This document shows positions 45,066 to 57,339 of a stretch of 64,000 bases of DNA, one piece after another. Numbering within the stretch: position 1 is the first letter of the stretch; the number at the start of each line of letters is the position of its first letter. Made by a program: the position numbers and the translations under genes. Source of the stretch: Nepenthes gracilis (lineage: Eukaryota > Streptophyta > Magnoliopsida > Caryophyllales > Nepenthaceae); NCBI GenBank assembly GCA_033239525.1, contig BSYO01000025.1, forward strand, positions 12,434,001 through 12,498,000, in the 5' to 3' direction. The notes under the pieces are model-generated. The model saw only the letters and a list, made by a program, of their open reading frames with translations. It searched no databases and was not told the DNA's origin.

Positions 45066-48000
45066 GTAAGCTTCTCATCCATCGTTATCCGTTATGCTGA
45101 GTCTGATATATAATATATGAATTAGTATCATTTATTTAAGAAATTACCATTAAAAATCACATTCATTAAACAACATATTGACATATAATATTCTGTGAAT
45201 TTCGATAATTATGACAAAGGGTTGTTCTTTGTTTTGGCTATAATTCGGCTTCATGTTTCTCTTTTGAGCATTTAAAGTGTTCCTCTCTTAGGCATATTAA
45301 TCAAACATTAGCTTGTTATAGAGTTTGCTAAATAAACCAAAAAATAAAAAAATAAAAAAAAGAGAAAAGTGTAGGACTCTTGTCAAACCTCATCACTGTT
45401 ACTTCTACATACATATATACGTCAAATTAAGAAAAAAATTATAAAAATATAAGCAAATTTCATATTTTTGCAATTATATTGAAGTTTTTTGTTCTTTCAG
45501 TTAAATATCGATTCAAATCTACTTAAAATTTTTAGCTTTATCATGAAAAACTCATAAAGGTGCCATTATTTTAATTTTTTTACACTTCTGAAGTGTTCCT
45601 TTATTACATATATATTTTGTTTTTTTATAGTTAATAAACATATATATAGTCTTATTTTTTAATTAATAATAGACTATATCATCTTGATATGTATCCTAAA
45701 TCTCATATTTAAACCATACCCAACACATATATTACTTGTGATAGTTCATGGAGGAGGAATATTACTAGTGAGTCAATATAGCTAACAAATCTAAACATGA
45801 CACAACTCGTCATATCTAAATTTATCATATTTTGTTTAAATTCATCAAATTTTAATTTAATTTTGGATAAAAATCGCAATTTGATAGGTGGGTTTGTGTT
45901 GGATATGAATTTATTACGTACTAACCCAATTATTAAGTACATGTAGCCTATATATATATAAATACAGCATAATTCTAATTATATTTGTTATTTTTACAAT
46001 AACAATGTAATGATGAGGCAGAAGAAGAAAACAGGCATAATTATAGGAATTTTAAAGTTGGAACAAGTGGAGGTCTTAAATTAATAGGATGTTAAGATAT
46101 TAATATATATTTAAATCTGATAATATTATTATCTTTGAAATAATTAATAAAATAATTTTCAGTGCTCATCAAATAGTTAATTTATCAATTTAAGACATAG
46201 AAATTAAAAGGCTAAAGGCTCCAAAATACTTGTTTCTGAGTTGATTTGTGCTCGGCATGATAATTTAACTATGAACCTTGTATAGGAGTGAGTTAATCTA
46301 ATAAGATGACTTAGAGCTGGTTAGATCGAATATGTCCTTGATCGGACGGTGAAAATGCTATTGAGTTCACATTAGTACAAGAGGGAGAATTTTCATCTTT
46401 TTACTATACATTATGCCAATTAATGGAACCCACCATTTCATCCATTTTATATTAATTAATTATCTCTCTAAACTTTTTCAGGTCAAGTAAAAGAATCTAT
46501 GAAGATTTGCTTTTCGTAAAAATCTTTTAAAATATTTTTAAAAGTCCAATTTATAAGTGCTTATTTATAGGAGTGTTCAAACAAATGTTGACCCTAAGTA
46601 CAAACAAAAATTGTTAAAATCAAACCAAAATGATCATAATCAAAACGTTTAGTTCAATTTTGGATTGTAATAGAATCTTTTTATATTTTGATTCAGTTTT
46701 GGATTACTATTTCTCAAATTAAAAATTAATAAGATCAATTATATTACATATTATTAAAAAGTAAAAATATTTTAATTCAGTGTGAATATCTTTATTTGTT
46801 ATCTATGAAAGTATTCTGTTTAATAAATGAGTATAATCTTATTGATATTCACAAGCCATTTGAAATAGAAGACGGGAATGTTTTTGGTTGCATGAAACAT
46901 ATGTTATTGAGGGTTGCTAAATTAATTAAGATTATAATTTTAACATTAGCTTAATATGCGGATATTTTCAAAATCATGGATTTTATAAGTTACACCTTCA
47001 TAAATTTAGTAAAAATTATATAATATTTAAAACTTGCTGGCAACTCCAATCAGTTCAATTATGATTTTAATTTCCACTAAACAGAATCAGCAGATTTAGG
47101 TCAAAAGTGATTCAGATTCACATTTCAGTTACTCGAATCATGAACACCAACATAAATTCCTAAGAGCCCATGAATCATAGATATGGCAGATGTTATCAAA
47201 ATGTTTATTCATGCTACATTAGTCTTATTAGTTGTATTTATACATATATATATATATATTATATATATTTTGCAGCAATTGACTTCTGTGAGAGAATGAG
47301 TTACTTTGCATTGGCAACGAGTTTGATAATATATCTCACCAAGGTCATAAAGCAAGACCTAAAGACAGCAGCAAAGAGTGTGAATGACTGGCAGTGTGTC
47401 ACCACTCTGATGCCATTGCTCGGAGGCTTCCTAGCTGATGCTTACCTCGGCCGATTCTCCACCGTTTTCCTTTCATCCATCGTCTATCTCATGGTAATTT
47501 TATCTCTTCCTCCTACTTTTGGTTTCTGTCTTTTTCATTGGTTTTGAAAAGACAGAACAAAGAGTTGCTGTGATCTTCCCAGTGAAAAAATTCACATATC
47601 TAACTAGTTTTGAAGATTAGAAGTTATAATCGATTTCTTTTCCTTTATATTTATCTTTGTTTCTTAATAAAAATTATAAAATAATTGTAAAATAAAATGA
47701 TAATTTAATGACCTTCAAAATAATTTAAATACCATAAAATTTTATATCAAAATATAAAATTATTCTTGAACCTTTATTTAACAGCTCAAACTTTTGAGTA
47801 TATAGATATTTGGGTTCAAGACTTGAGTGGTTATAATTCCAATTCCTAGCACTCTTTTTTTTTTTTATTAAAAAAAAGTATTTATTAAAACATGGCATGG
47901 AGTTTCATGTGATTATTCCATATTTCAAGCACAAAAGGGTTTCATGTGAAGGTGTGTGGTAGAATGTAAATTTATTCTTGTGCATCCACCCAATATCTTA

Positions 48001-51000
48001 AACGTTTTAATCTGTTGACTTTTGTTAATACTTTCAAGCATGCTATAGTTACCAATAACATAAATAAATAAATTATTATGGTCGATTGTGACAGATTACG
48101 TCCTAATATCCGTCAATAACCTGATAAAAGATAAACATCTATACTAAGGAAGATAAAATAATCCCTGAGACTTTTATATCGATATCTCGACTAAAACCTA
48201 CACAAAATGAAAATCACAAATACAGGACCCAAAACAAATGCAACACATCCGTGATTTCGACACCGACATAAACATCGGTGATGACGTCGGACCTGGTTAA
48301 GGATGGATGCCTGCCAAATATCAAACTAATATATATATATATATATATATCCAATAATAATCGCAGAAGCAAAAACTCATGCAAAACAACTTCCTTCATA
48401 ACTATTACAACATAAAACATTCTGTCTCACTTTCATAAAAGTAATCCAACACAAAAATGATAATCCTGTCCATAATCAATTACAAAATTGGCAGCTCTAG
48501 TTTACACAAAAATACTAAACGGGCTGATAATATCGCCTGAATATCCATAATACATCAAAAACCATGTTCGGAACTGATATAACTAATCTACAATAAATAA
48601 AACGGCCTAAACCTATCCAAAATACAATAATACATCAATAACATAATAAACAAGCCTAATTCTTCCAAATCTTCAGTCTTGCTCGCCGGTTGAGAACTCC
48701 TACATCTCCTACGCATCTGAAGGTTAGTAAAAATAATAAGGAAGTGAGCAAATTACTCAACAATGCATAATATACAAAAGAACATACATATGTTTAACTT
48801 AAACACATATCAGAAGGGAAATAAAAATCATGATCGTGTGTAAAGGCTTAAACATGTACAAAAGTTTTCATGATGCATATCCAATTTTCTTATCTTCATA
48901 CATAGCGAGAAAGTATGGTTAAATCTTACTTTTTTTTAGAGATTAGGGTCGGTAAACCTTACTAGCTAAATGAGCAGGCATATCAAAGAAAGGATTATGT
49001 ATACTTTCACACAATCTAAGGCCTCACACTCCTATTCAACACCTAGAGGTGGGCGGTCTACATATCTCCTTATAGACGGGGTCAGATACCACTTTTCTTT
49101 CTCCCGCGGTTATTAAGGAAAAATCATCGATATATCACTATATTATCTTAAGACATGTTAGAAAATATTACTCGTTGAACGATCATTGGTCCAATTTCTT
49201 AACTTATATTAAAAAAAAATTCTATACTTAGCTTTATATTACTTAGTTCTCCTTATAAATCTTAACAAATTGTAGAATTCCCTTTCATACTTTCATAATT
49301 GTTTCCAATGTATATATATTCTTATTTCTTGTCATACAGTATTCACATAACTTTAAGTACATGTATAAATTGACATGGAGTTTAGGAAAAGTTAGAAAAT
49401 TTTTAGTATATTGTACAAAACAGAAATATTATCATTCTCGGACCATAAACATTAAATTTTTTAAAATTTTCATAAACTAAAATTCAAATTTGGGGTCTGG
49501 GGTTTTAAACAACATCAATAATTTCAACAAAATTATGCAAAACGGAAAATTTTCACAATATCGATCCATATACTTAACATACGAGGCATTTCGGGAAGAA
49601 AATTCAAATATTTAAAGAACTTAACATAATTACTTGGATATGTGAAGCATCATATGCAAAATACAAGTGATAAAATATCATAATACTCAAAATCATGGCA
49701 TGTATGGGGTTAGGGTTTCCGATTTAACACAACATTTCATTTAAACTTCAAAATCGAAAGAGAAATCGATATGTATTCACATTTTTCACACATATACTTC
49801 AAAATCAGAGATCAAATTAACATATATGTACATTTGATATATGAACACTTCAAATCTAAACTTGAACGGCCATTTGAACAAAAATAATTGGAAGGAACGA
49901 TAAGAAACGAGCAACAAAAGAAAGAAAAGTATAGAAATGCACTTACCTTAACTCGATTTGTAAATTTCTCAATTAGTTTTACCCTGGAAACGAACATGAG
50001 AGCTTCGATCTCCTCTTCTTTCACTTCATTGCTACACTCTCTTTCTCTCTCATCTCTTTCCTCTTATGCGAAAAGTGGCAAAAAGTTGAGTGCATGGGTT
50101 TAAATACCCAGATTGGGGTTCGAGCGCCAATCGAGCGCTCTTTGGGCACAAGCCTACTAAAATCGGGGCTAGAGCACGACTCAGTGGTGCTTCAAGTGCC
50201 GATGTTTTGTTTTCTCGGCTTGAGCTCGCATTAGGCCTGCTTCAGGCCTGGCCAGGCTCAAGCCTATTTTACGCATGTATCAGACTCAAATTCAATCGAT
50301 TCAATTTTTGACTCATTTAAATCAATTTTTTATATTATTTGATATCAATTTTAATTATATTAGTTCAATAAATTACAAATATCATAAATTAAAGACGTGA
50401 ACCTTACATTGATTCTTATTGGAATATTTCATTTTCATGCTCTATAAAATTACATTCATCGGAAGTGAGTGTGTTGAATCATAAACTAATTATTATATTT
50501 GTATCTACCTATGTAAGTTTCTAGGAATGTAAGTCTCTTATCAAATGATACTGGTTTCTAAACATAAATTAAAAGTTTTGTGCTCATCTGAATGTTGGTG
50601 AACCAGGGTTTGATGCTATTGACAATGTCTAGATTGATTCCTGGATTAAGACCTTGCAATGCTGAAATGTGCCAAGAACCAAGGAGAATCCACGAAGTGA
50701 TCTTCTTTCTTGCCATATATTTGATCTCCATAGGAACCGGAGGGCACAAACCTTCATTGCAGAGCTTCGGGGCCGATCAATTCGATGACAGCCACATCAA
50801 AGAAAGAAAAAAGAAGATGTCTTTCTTCAATTGGTGGAGCGTTGGCCTTTGTTCGGGACTCCTTCTTAGTGTGACCTTAGTTGTTTATGTTCAAGATCAT
50901 TTTGGTTGGGGAACTGCTGATATAACACTGACAGCAGTTATGGCCCTTAGCTTGGTGATCCTCCTCGTCGGAAGGCCCTTTTATAGGTACAGAAAGCCAA

Positions 51001-52482
51001 ATGGGAGCCCCTTGACGCCAATGCTACAAGTACTCGTGGCAGCCATTGCTAAGAGAAATCTTCCTTATCCTTCGAGTGCTGCTGAATTGTATGAGGTTTC
51101 ACAAACGACACAGGGGAGGCTTCTAGGCCACACCGAGAAACTCAAGTAAGCTTACTGCCTCATCTTGTCTTTAGATCGTTTAAATCATTGCAAAAGTCTT
51201 TCATTATCGACAGCCAGTTATTTGGCTACCCTTAAACCCTTGAATTATTTTGTGCAATTATATCATTAACACCTTTTTCTCTATGATTTGTTGTCATTTT
51301 TCTTCTACAATGTTGAAAACTTACCTATTTCTTAAAAATTGGATAACTAAAAGAAAGTTCAATTTTCATTTCCTAAACATTTAAAAAAAAATTTCTTTTT
51401 GTTTTTGTTCTTTCATTTTCATGGTTCACTATGAGGTTTTAATTATAGCGTGTGCCAATGTCTTACATATAAAATAGTATCTCTATCTAAATACTTTCCG
51501 CTAGCCAATCTTTAAAAAAAATCTTTCTCTGATAATTGAATACCATTATAGGTGTATAATAGCATTAGAAGAATAGAAAAATATAAAGTTGTATTTTCTT
51601 TTGAATTTCAGATTCTTAGATAAAGCAGCAATCCTCACCAATGAAGAAAATTTAGTTGAGAAACAGAGTCCATGGAAACTAGCAACTGTAACCAAGGTTG
51701 AGGAGGTCAAGCTTGTTGTCAACGTAATTCCCATATGGCTAACATGCCTACCATTTGGCATTTGTGTTGCTCAAACCTTGACATTCTTCATCAAACAAGG
51801 CACTATGATGAATCGGAAGATCAGGCACGATTTCTTACTCCCTCCGGCCTCCATATACGCTATAAATGCCATAGGAATGATTATATCTGTGACCATCTAT
51901 GACAAAATCCTCATGCCTTTGCTAAGAAAGGCAACTGGAAATGAGAGAGGTATTAATATTCTTCAGAGGATTGGCACTGGGATGATCTTCTCGGTTGCAG
52001 CCATGGTCATTGCTGCCTTGGTTGAGAAGAAGAGACTAAGTCTAGTCGAAAACAGTCCATCAAAGAGTTCCCTTTCAATGAGCGTGTTCTGGCTAGCACC
52101 GCAGTTTTTTATTATGGGCTTTGGGGACGGATTCACGCTCGTGGGCTTGCAAGAGTACTTCTATGATCAAGTTCCCGATTCTATGAGAAGCTTAGGGATT
52201 GCACTTTATCTTAGTGTGCTAGGAGCCTCATTTTTCCTCAGCAGCCTACTTATAACGGTGGTCGATCATGCAACTGAAAAGGGTGGGAAGAGTTGGTTCG
52301 GAAAGGATTTGAATAGCAGTCGCTTGGATAAATTTTACTGGCTACTAGCGGCAATTACTGCCGGAAACTTGTGCATGTATGTCTTCCTAGCACAGCATTA
52401 CTCCTACAAGAGTGTGCAAATGAGAAAGGCTACGGTCGCGGCCGACCAGCACAAGGGTGATAACCTTGAATCTAAGGTCTAG
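44927..52482 (+). CDS. NRT1/PTR family (NPF, probably NPF5-like) transporter, four exons
   Basis: Joined exons 44927-45065, 47276-47493, 50607-51145 and 51612-52482 give 1,767 nt, about 588 residues, the usual NPF length. All introns are GT-AG and the frames join exactly (phases 1, 0, 2). This is a 12-helix membrane carrier of the proton-coupled oligopeptide transporter superfamily; family members move nitrate, peptides or hormones. Visible signatures: DFCERMSYFALATSLIIYLT near residue 49, DWQCVTTLMPLLGGFLADAY, GTGGHKPSLQSFGADQFDD at about 162-180, FFNWWSVGLCSG and LTFFIKQGTMM. The long cytoplasmic loop lies in exons 3-4. The usual E-x-x-E-R proton-coupling motif reads D-x-x-E-R. Substrate cannot be predicted. 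The look of FNWW and KFLDKAAIL suggests clade NPF5. No stop or frameshift, so probably functional. Confidence 0.93.
45066..47275 (+). other. NPF intron 1
   Basis: 2,210 nt, GTAAGC to TTTGCAG, AT-rich, with AT dinucleotides just before the acceptor. No inserted element recognised. Confidence 0.8.
47276..47493 (+). CDS. NPF gene exon 2
   Basis: Two bases complete the split Ala codon, then 72 codons to VYLM. It holds helices 1-3 with the D-F-C-E-R motif (residues 49-53) and the GGFLADAYLGRF stretch conserved in the family. Confidence 0.92.
47494..50606 (+). other. NPF intron 2, hosting a solo LTR
   Basis: 3,113 nt, GTAATT to AACCAG. About three quarters of it is the antisense solo LTR at 48087-50408; without that the intron would be under 0.8 kb. 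Confidence 0.85.
48087..50408 (-). repeat. Solo LTR, TGTAAGG family, inside NPF intron 2
   Basis: 2,322 bp on the minus strand, TGTAAGGTTCAC to AATCTGTCACA, flanked by TCGAT (48082-48086) and TTGAT (50409-50413). The one mismatch is a C-to-T change at a CpG. Same layout as 17676-20230: GC-rich block with CGAGCGC (about 50120-50140), GTATTTAAAC TATA-like site, donor AAG|GTAAGT at 49946 and acceptor ACCTTCAG at 48717 followed by ATG, giving a predicted 1,230-nt intron. Its promoter would point against the NPF gene. Confidence 0.87.
50607..51145 (+). CDS. NPF gene exon 3
   Basis: 179 codons plus two bases. Starts GLMLLTMSRLIPGLRPC, then the GTGGHKPSLQSFGADQFDD signature, the FFNWW segment, helices 4-6 and the start of the central loop (PNGSPLTPMLQVLVAAIAKR). 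The donor AA|GTAAGC leaves a split Lys codon. Confidence 0.93.
51146..51611 (+). other. NPF intron 3
   Basis: 466 nt, GTAAGC to AATTTCAG, AT-rich, no insert seen. Confidence 0.85.
51612..52482 (+). CDS. NPF gene exon 4
   Basis: Completes the split Lys, then 289 codons and TAG. Encodes the end of the central loop (KFLDKAAIL, WKLATVTKVEEVK) and helices 7-12, including IWLTCLPFGICVAQTLTFF, PQFFIMGFGDGFTLVGLQEY and the last helix before a short charged tail. Confidence 0.93.
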
Positions 52483-52527
52483 TATATCGTTGATTATGTA
52501 ACAAACGTAATTATTAGAGAACGGGTG

Positions 52528-52552
52528 AATAAAAAATAGATCGATGAATAAA
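52528..52552 (+). terminator. Possible polyadenylation signals of the NPF gene
   Basis: AATAAA at 52528-52533 and again at 52547-52552, 46 and 65 bases after the stop codon. Position and sequence fit a plant 3' end, but cleavage sites cannot be seen. Confidence 0.5.
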
Positions 52553-53864
52553 TATTATGCTATTTAAGGATATTTTAAAAATATTTAAATATTTTTTTAT
52601 ATTTCTCTTTGACATTATGTGAGCTTTTTACCCTACTTACATTGATAGAATTTGCTTCATTGTATTTTGTTGATGTACTTTAATGTCCCCCCAAAACTCT
52701 TATGGCTTCTTTGTGTACATTTGTTCTTGGTAAGAGTATGCTAAATCTAAGAAAACACATAGAATATCGCAATATCATACACAATTCAGATAAAAAGTAT
52801 AATATCTTATAAGATATTTTTCTAATTTGCCTTTTTTTGTCTTTTAAATTATGATTGGTAATATCTTTCATGAAATGATAAAATAAACAGAAGTGCTAGT
52901 TCTTTTGTATTGTTATTCACCTTTCTCCATCATATAACTGAGTATAATAATTTATATGGCTACATATTTAGATGTTATATGATATTTCTTTTTCTTTTAA
53001 GTAGAAAATACATTTATGTTTTACATTGTCTTTTACAAATGCTTTTAAAGTTTTTATAGGCTGATACATACATAAAATCTAAATTTGATTTGAAAAAAGT
53101 TAGATCAGCTTATTGAATCGTTAAATTCAGACCTTACACACCATAACTAAATATAAAAATTTTAAAAAATTGGGACTAATTTATCGAAACATCTTCCAGC
53201 ACTTAAGTTAATTGAGTTCTCAAAAAACTAGAATATGGAAAGATTAATGGAATGAGAAAGTAAAAGCAGAGGACTTGGCTTCATACAATATCAAAAAAAT
53301 ATAATTTATAGAACTACACTTTGTTATTCTTGTTTTTCAAATCTGATCCCCTTTTTAAGGGAAAATGTTCATAATTATAGGCACAATGCCGATTGTCTGT
53401 AGTTTCTCGAAGATGAATAATTTACCATGATTTAAGTGGTTATGCAATTAAAAATTGATTAGTTTAATTATCATTATATATATTCTAATCAAGAGATTAA
53501 TTGGAGGCGGTTGATATTTGATAATTGAACTGATAGTGGATAGTCGATATTTGTTAGTCCAAAAATCTTCACCTAAAGTAACTACAGAGTCAACGAACTT
53601 CTTAGTTAGACATCCGAATAGGCCTCTATTCAACCATCTAACTCATATCGGGTTATATTTCATTTAATAACTATCCATCATTCTATTGAATTTTAATTTA
53701 TCCTAACTAGAGTTAATTCAATAATCAGATACCATATTCTTTAGGCTTGGGCCTAATTAGTTAGATCAATGTTCCCTCATTTTTTGATAGCCTAAGACTA
53801 CCAACTATGGGCTTGCTAGGCTAATGGATTGGACTAGATTTATTGATGGCATATTTAATACTAG
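52553..53864. other. AT-rich intergenic DNA downstream of the NPF gene
   Basis: No gene or known repeat recognised; short open frames only. Confidence 0.5.
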
Positions 53865-55246
53865 TGTGAGGTCCTAGACCCAAAATATGATAATTTAGGA
53901 GTAATTAAAATGATAATAATCAATATAAGGCTAAACATGTATGAAAGAATAAGGGTTGAAAGTAAAAAGTAAAAAATTTATCAAAATTCAGCAAAAAGCA
54001 GATTGGCATTTGTCGCCTACCCGAGGCGCGACAGCTAGCACAAAATCCAATGGCTACCCGCTCGCCGGGTGCGCTCGAGCGAGCGCCCGGCAAAAACCTG
54101 TGCTTGTCGCACACTCGAGCGCAGACGTGATTTCACCCCCGTGTCCTGATTTTCATTTTGTTATAAAAGGAGAGGGGAAAATGTTGGGAGGCAGAACGAC
54201 AGCAGCACAAAGGAGAAGGAGGGAAAAGAGAAGGGGAAAAGGAAAAATCACTCATTCTGATTCACTCTGGGTAAAAATAACGGTAGATAGAGCTCAAACA
54301 AGTATACTTCGGACATTATTATCCGTTTTTACCACTTTTTCTTGTCCCTAATTTGATGTTTATACTCTAAAATTACATTGTTTCATGTTTGATGCAAATG
54401 AAGCATATTTCTCTTAATTGTTCGGATAGGTTTCATATTTACTCAGACGTATTGCAATATTTGGCTTCGATTTCATGAATAAACATGTATTTAGTATCCG
54501 ATTTCGATCCGGAAGCACATTACGAAACCCTAACTCGAAAATATTGGGGATTGTTGCTTGAAATGCATGATTTAGAATATATATTTGGATTTATGGCGTT
54601 GATTTCATGAATAAATATGTGTTTGGTGTCCGATTTAAGTCCGAAAGTTTGGCGAAACCCTAAGTATGAAATTGAAGGGATTTAACCATTTCAATCCAAA
54701 GTTTCTGTCATGTAAAAGTTAATCTGTAACGTGGTAATGTCTAGCATGTAATTTGTGACTGAAAAGTTTATACTGATTTACACTGTTAATTTTCTGAAGG
54801 ATTATAGATTATTTACTGTATGTTTTAGAACAAATTTGAAGGGTTTCAAACTATTTACTGTATATTTTGAAGCTACTAAAGAATTATTGTGAAATATTGA
54901 CTGACTTCTAAAATTAAAAAGGGTTTTCAGTTAAGAAATAAGAAGAAAAAACGTTTCTGATACTGTTAATTATGACTTGGGACTGATATACCGTTAGGTT
55001 AGGTTCTCCGGCATACATTAAAATTTTATGGTGGTAATCGAGGATAATTTAGTCCATAAAGTTATACGTGGTTTGCCCTTCCTCAAGGAGTTAACCCAGA
55101 GGGTAGTTAGTGTTACTAGCCGGCACTTCCGTACTGATCCCACGAGGTGGGATAACTCTGTTACTATTTTTGACATTGGATTGTGTAGAGTGAATACAAT
55201 TTATCATCGATTATTTGTCCCATCCGTTGGTAGGATCTACTGGTAG
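53865..55246 (+). repeat. Truncated LTR, TGTAAGG/TGTGAGG family
   Basis: Starts TGTGAGGTCCTAG and carries the family parts: GC-rich block (CTCGAGCGAGCGCCC, 54074-54088), TATA box TTATAAAAGG at about 54160, GA-rich leader (54200-54240) and ACGAAACCCTAA. It holds an internal duplication of about 70 bp (54463-54534 and 54595-54663, offset 132). It stops at about 55246, where Tat sequence begins, so the 3' part is missing and no target duplication can be checked. The 131-codon frame at 53956-54351 lies in the promoter-leader part and is not a gene. Confidence 0.68.
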
Positions 55247-55378
55247 GGTTCTTTATTATTTGCCCTCCTTTCTAGGAACTCGAAGGGCCACCTCCTTAAG
55301 AATGTTGTACTCCACATACAACTCCTTCACGTCATCTTCTCGAAGGACCAAAACAATTTCCGTAATAGAGGAAGCCAT
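55247..55378 (-). pseudogene. Antisense gene start of the second Tat family
   Basis: Minus-strand ATG at 55378, reading MASSITEIVLVLREDDVKEL and then YVEYNILKEVALRVPRK before two stops at about 55253. The V-L-R-E-D-D-V-K-E-L-Y-V-E-Y pattern is analogous to LEQIRVKYSIP at the same place in the first antisense gene, suggesting the same PF04195-like family. Only the first 40 or so codons remain. Confidence 0.6.
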
Positions 55379-55703
55379 AGATAGGAAAGCACAGAAGATA
55401 GCAGAACACTTAAGGGCTTTTTTTAGCGAAGGAAGATGAAGAAAAGCGTGTAAATTTTAAAATAAAATGGATGAACAACTTAAAGGGGAATGTGATCGCA
55501 GAGCATACTAACCGTCTTGTAAACGTGTGCCATCATTACTGCCACGTGTCATTTCCTGAACGGGCACCGTCGAATCAAATCCTCTGGCGAATTAATTACT
55601 GAGATCTTGAATTCACCATGTGTAGACACGTGGGAGCCTTTTCATTTGACAAGCCGGCTAACGATGACGCGTCATTCCAACTCCCACGAGTCCTCTAGAT
55701 TTC

Positions 55704-55960
55704 AGCCTAGATGGTCAATAAATCTAATCAACATTTTCTTCAATAAGTTCTCCAAATTTTGGCCTAGACGGTCAACAAATTCGATTAACATTTCCTTCGT
55801 CAGTCCTTCGAATTTTAGCCTAGACGGTCAACAAATCTGATCAACATTTTCTCCATCAATTCATCAAATTTTGGCTTAAACGGTCAACGACTCTAATCAA
55901 TGTATCTTTTCACAGTTCTCCGAATTTTGCCCTAGACGGTCAACAACTCCGCCACCAGTC
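55704..55960. repeat. 56-58-bp tandem array, about four and a half units
   Basis: Units marked by GCCTAGACGGTCAACAAATC begin near 55704, 55762, 55818, 55874 and 55930 and include TCTCCAAATTTT-like spacers. Units are about 75-85 percent alike. Confidence 0.85.
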
Positions 55961-56046
55961 CAATAGACCTTAACAGATAACAGCCATATACGTCCTATCA
56001 TAAACATACTGAAGGTCAAAACTTAGGCCACAAGTATGAGGGGTAG

Positions 56047-57000
56047 TGATGAGTACGCCCATAGTGGGCTGGCCCAAGAAGAGAGATGGCCTATATCCAC
56101 AAAGGTCAACGTCAGACGTTGACCGAATGAGAGGCTAAGTTAGGCGGCCAACAGGCTTCCCACGAGACAATTAACATTTCTATTGACCGAAAGTATTACA
56201 ATAAGCCAGCCTGAGAGAGCAAGTCTAATATGGGATAGGCCCAATTGGGCCCACACCTCCGTATACGACTAGTAACAGCTCTCTTTCATGATTTTGCGTC
56301 TTTCCAGGAAGTAATCCTTACTGTAACAGGCACAAGCAGATTCAACACACGTCCCACAAGAAAAGCGCCATATTCTCTCTTCCTACCCACTATAAACCCT
56401 AATGATAACAAGATACATAAGGAAGGCAAGTAATCCTGGGAGCCGTTACCACCATTAAAGCTCCCTGTCGGGAAACAAAGTAATCCCAACAGATTGCAGA
56501 AATCAAACCTTCCTACCCAAGGAAGGTCGTCTAATAGATTTTAGGAATTAAGTCTTCCTGCCCAAGGAAGGTCGTCCAATATTTCATCTATAAAAGTCCA
56601 TGGAGTCTTCACTCCTGGGCATACTCACTTCTAAGACTACAAACACTCACTGTTAAGATCACACACACTCATTGCTCAGATTTTAGAGGCTCACTTTTCT
56701 TTTAAAAGCTCTCATAGTGTTCTGATAGTTCTTCAAGCTCTCACACTTACAGAACTCTGACTCTCTCCCTCTCTCACTACGTTCCCTGCGAACACAGTGT
56801 CGAGAGACTGCGCTTCTCACGAGCCACAAAAAATCCTCTCACGTCGAGAACCAAACCTCCACCCCTAAACACTATTTACCTTTTCACTGTTCTCATTTCT
56901 CTTTACGTTCTTAAAAGTTTGAAGGCCGACTACTGACTTGAGTGTCAGAGTATTTTCGGTGGGACGATTTTCCGCCGACACCTGACCTCTTATTTGCTGT
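56047..57000 (+). repeat. LTR of the second Tat family (right edge approximate)
   Basis: Starts TGATGAGTACGCCC right after a purine tract. A TATA box CTATAAAAG lies at 56585-56593, with transcription expected near 56620. It is Cys-codon-free noncoding sequence rich in short repeats such as CTCACT. The right edge lies somewhere in 56990-57010; no primer-binding site or duplication was found to fix it. Confidence 0.6.
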
Positions 57001-57339
57001 AGTGGTGTGCAGGGTCCAAACTCGGTAAATAGAGTCCGATCCAGACGATCAAGTCAACCCGAATCTGTTCAAAATTTAAATTTAGGAACGCATCACTCCT
57101 ATATTTTATTTTGCTTATTTTTGGATTTAAATCAGAATTTTCTTAAACTATTGTTGGATCTATTGTTTGGACACTTTTTATTATATTTGGAGTATTGGTT
57201 GAAGATGATAGTGCTAATTCATTTACTTTTTTGTGTTAATTTTTCTAAAAAAAATATTTTCTTTTTTGTGGTAATTGAGCAATATCATTACTAGGTAACG
57301 TATATGGTGAATTTAGTAAAGGTGAAATACTATGTAGAA

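Larger units (their letters stand above)
55247..57000 (+). mobile_element. 3' end of a second Tat-type family
   Basis: Order: start of an antisense gene on the minus strand (55378 leftwards), spacer, tandem array (55704-55960), purine tract GAGGGGTAG at about 56038-56046 and an LTR from 56047. The layout mirrors the 3' end of the 24355 element, but the sequence is not alignable by eye, so it is a separate family. No gag or pol is present; the left end is cut at about 55246. Confidence 0.7.
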
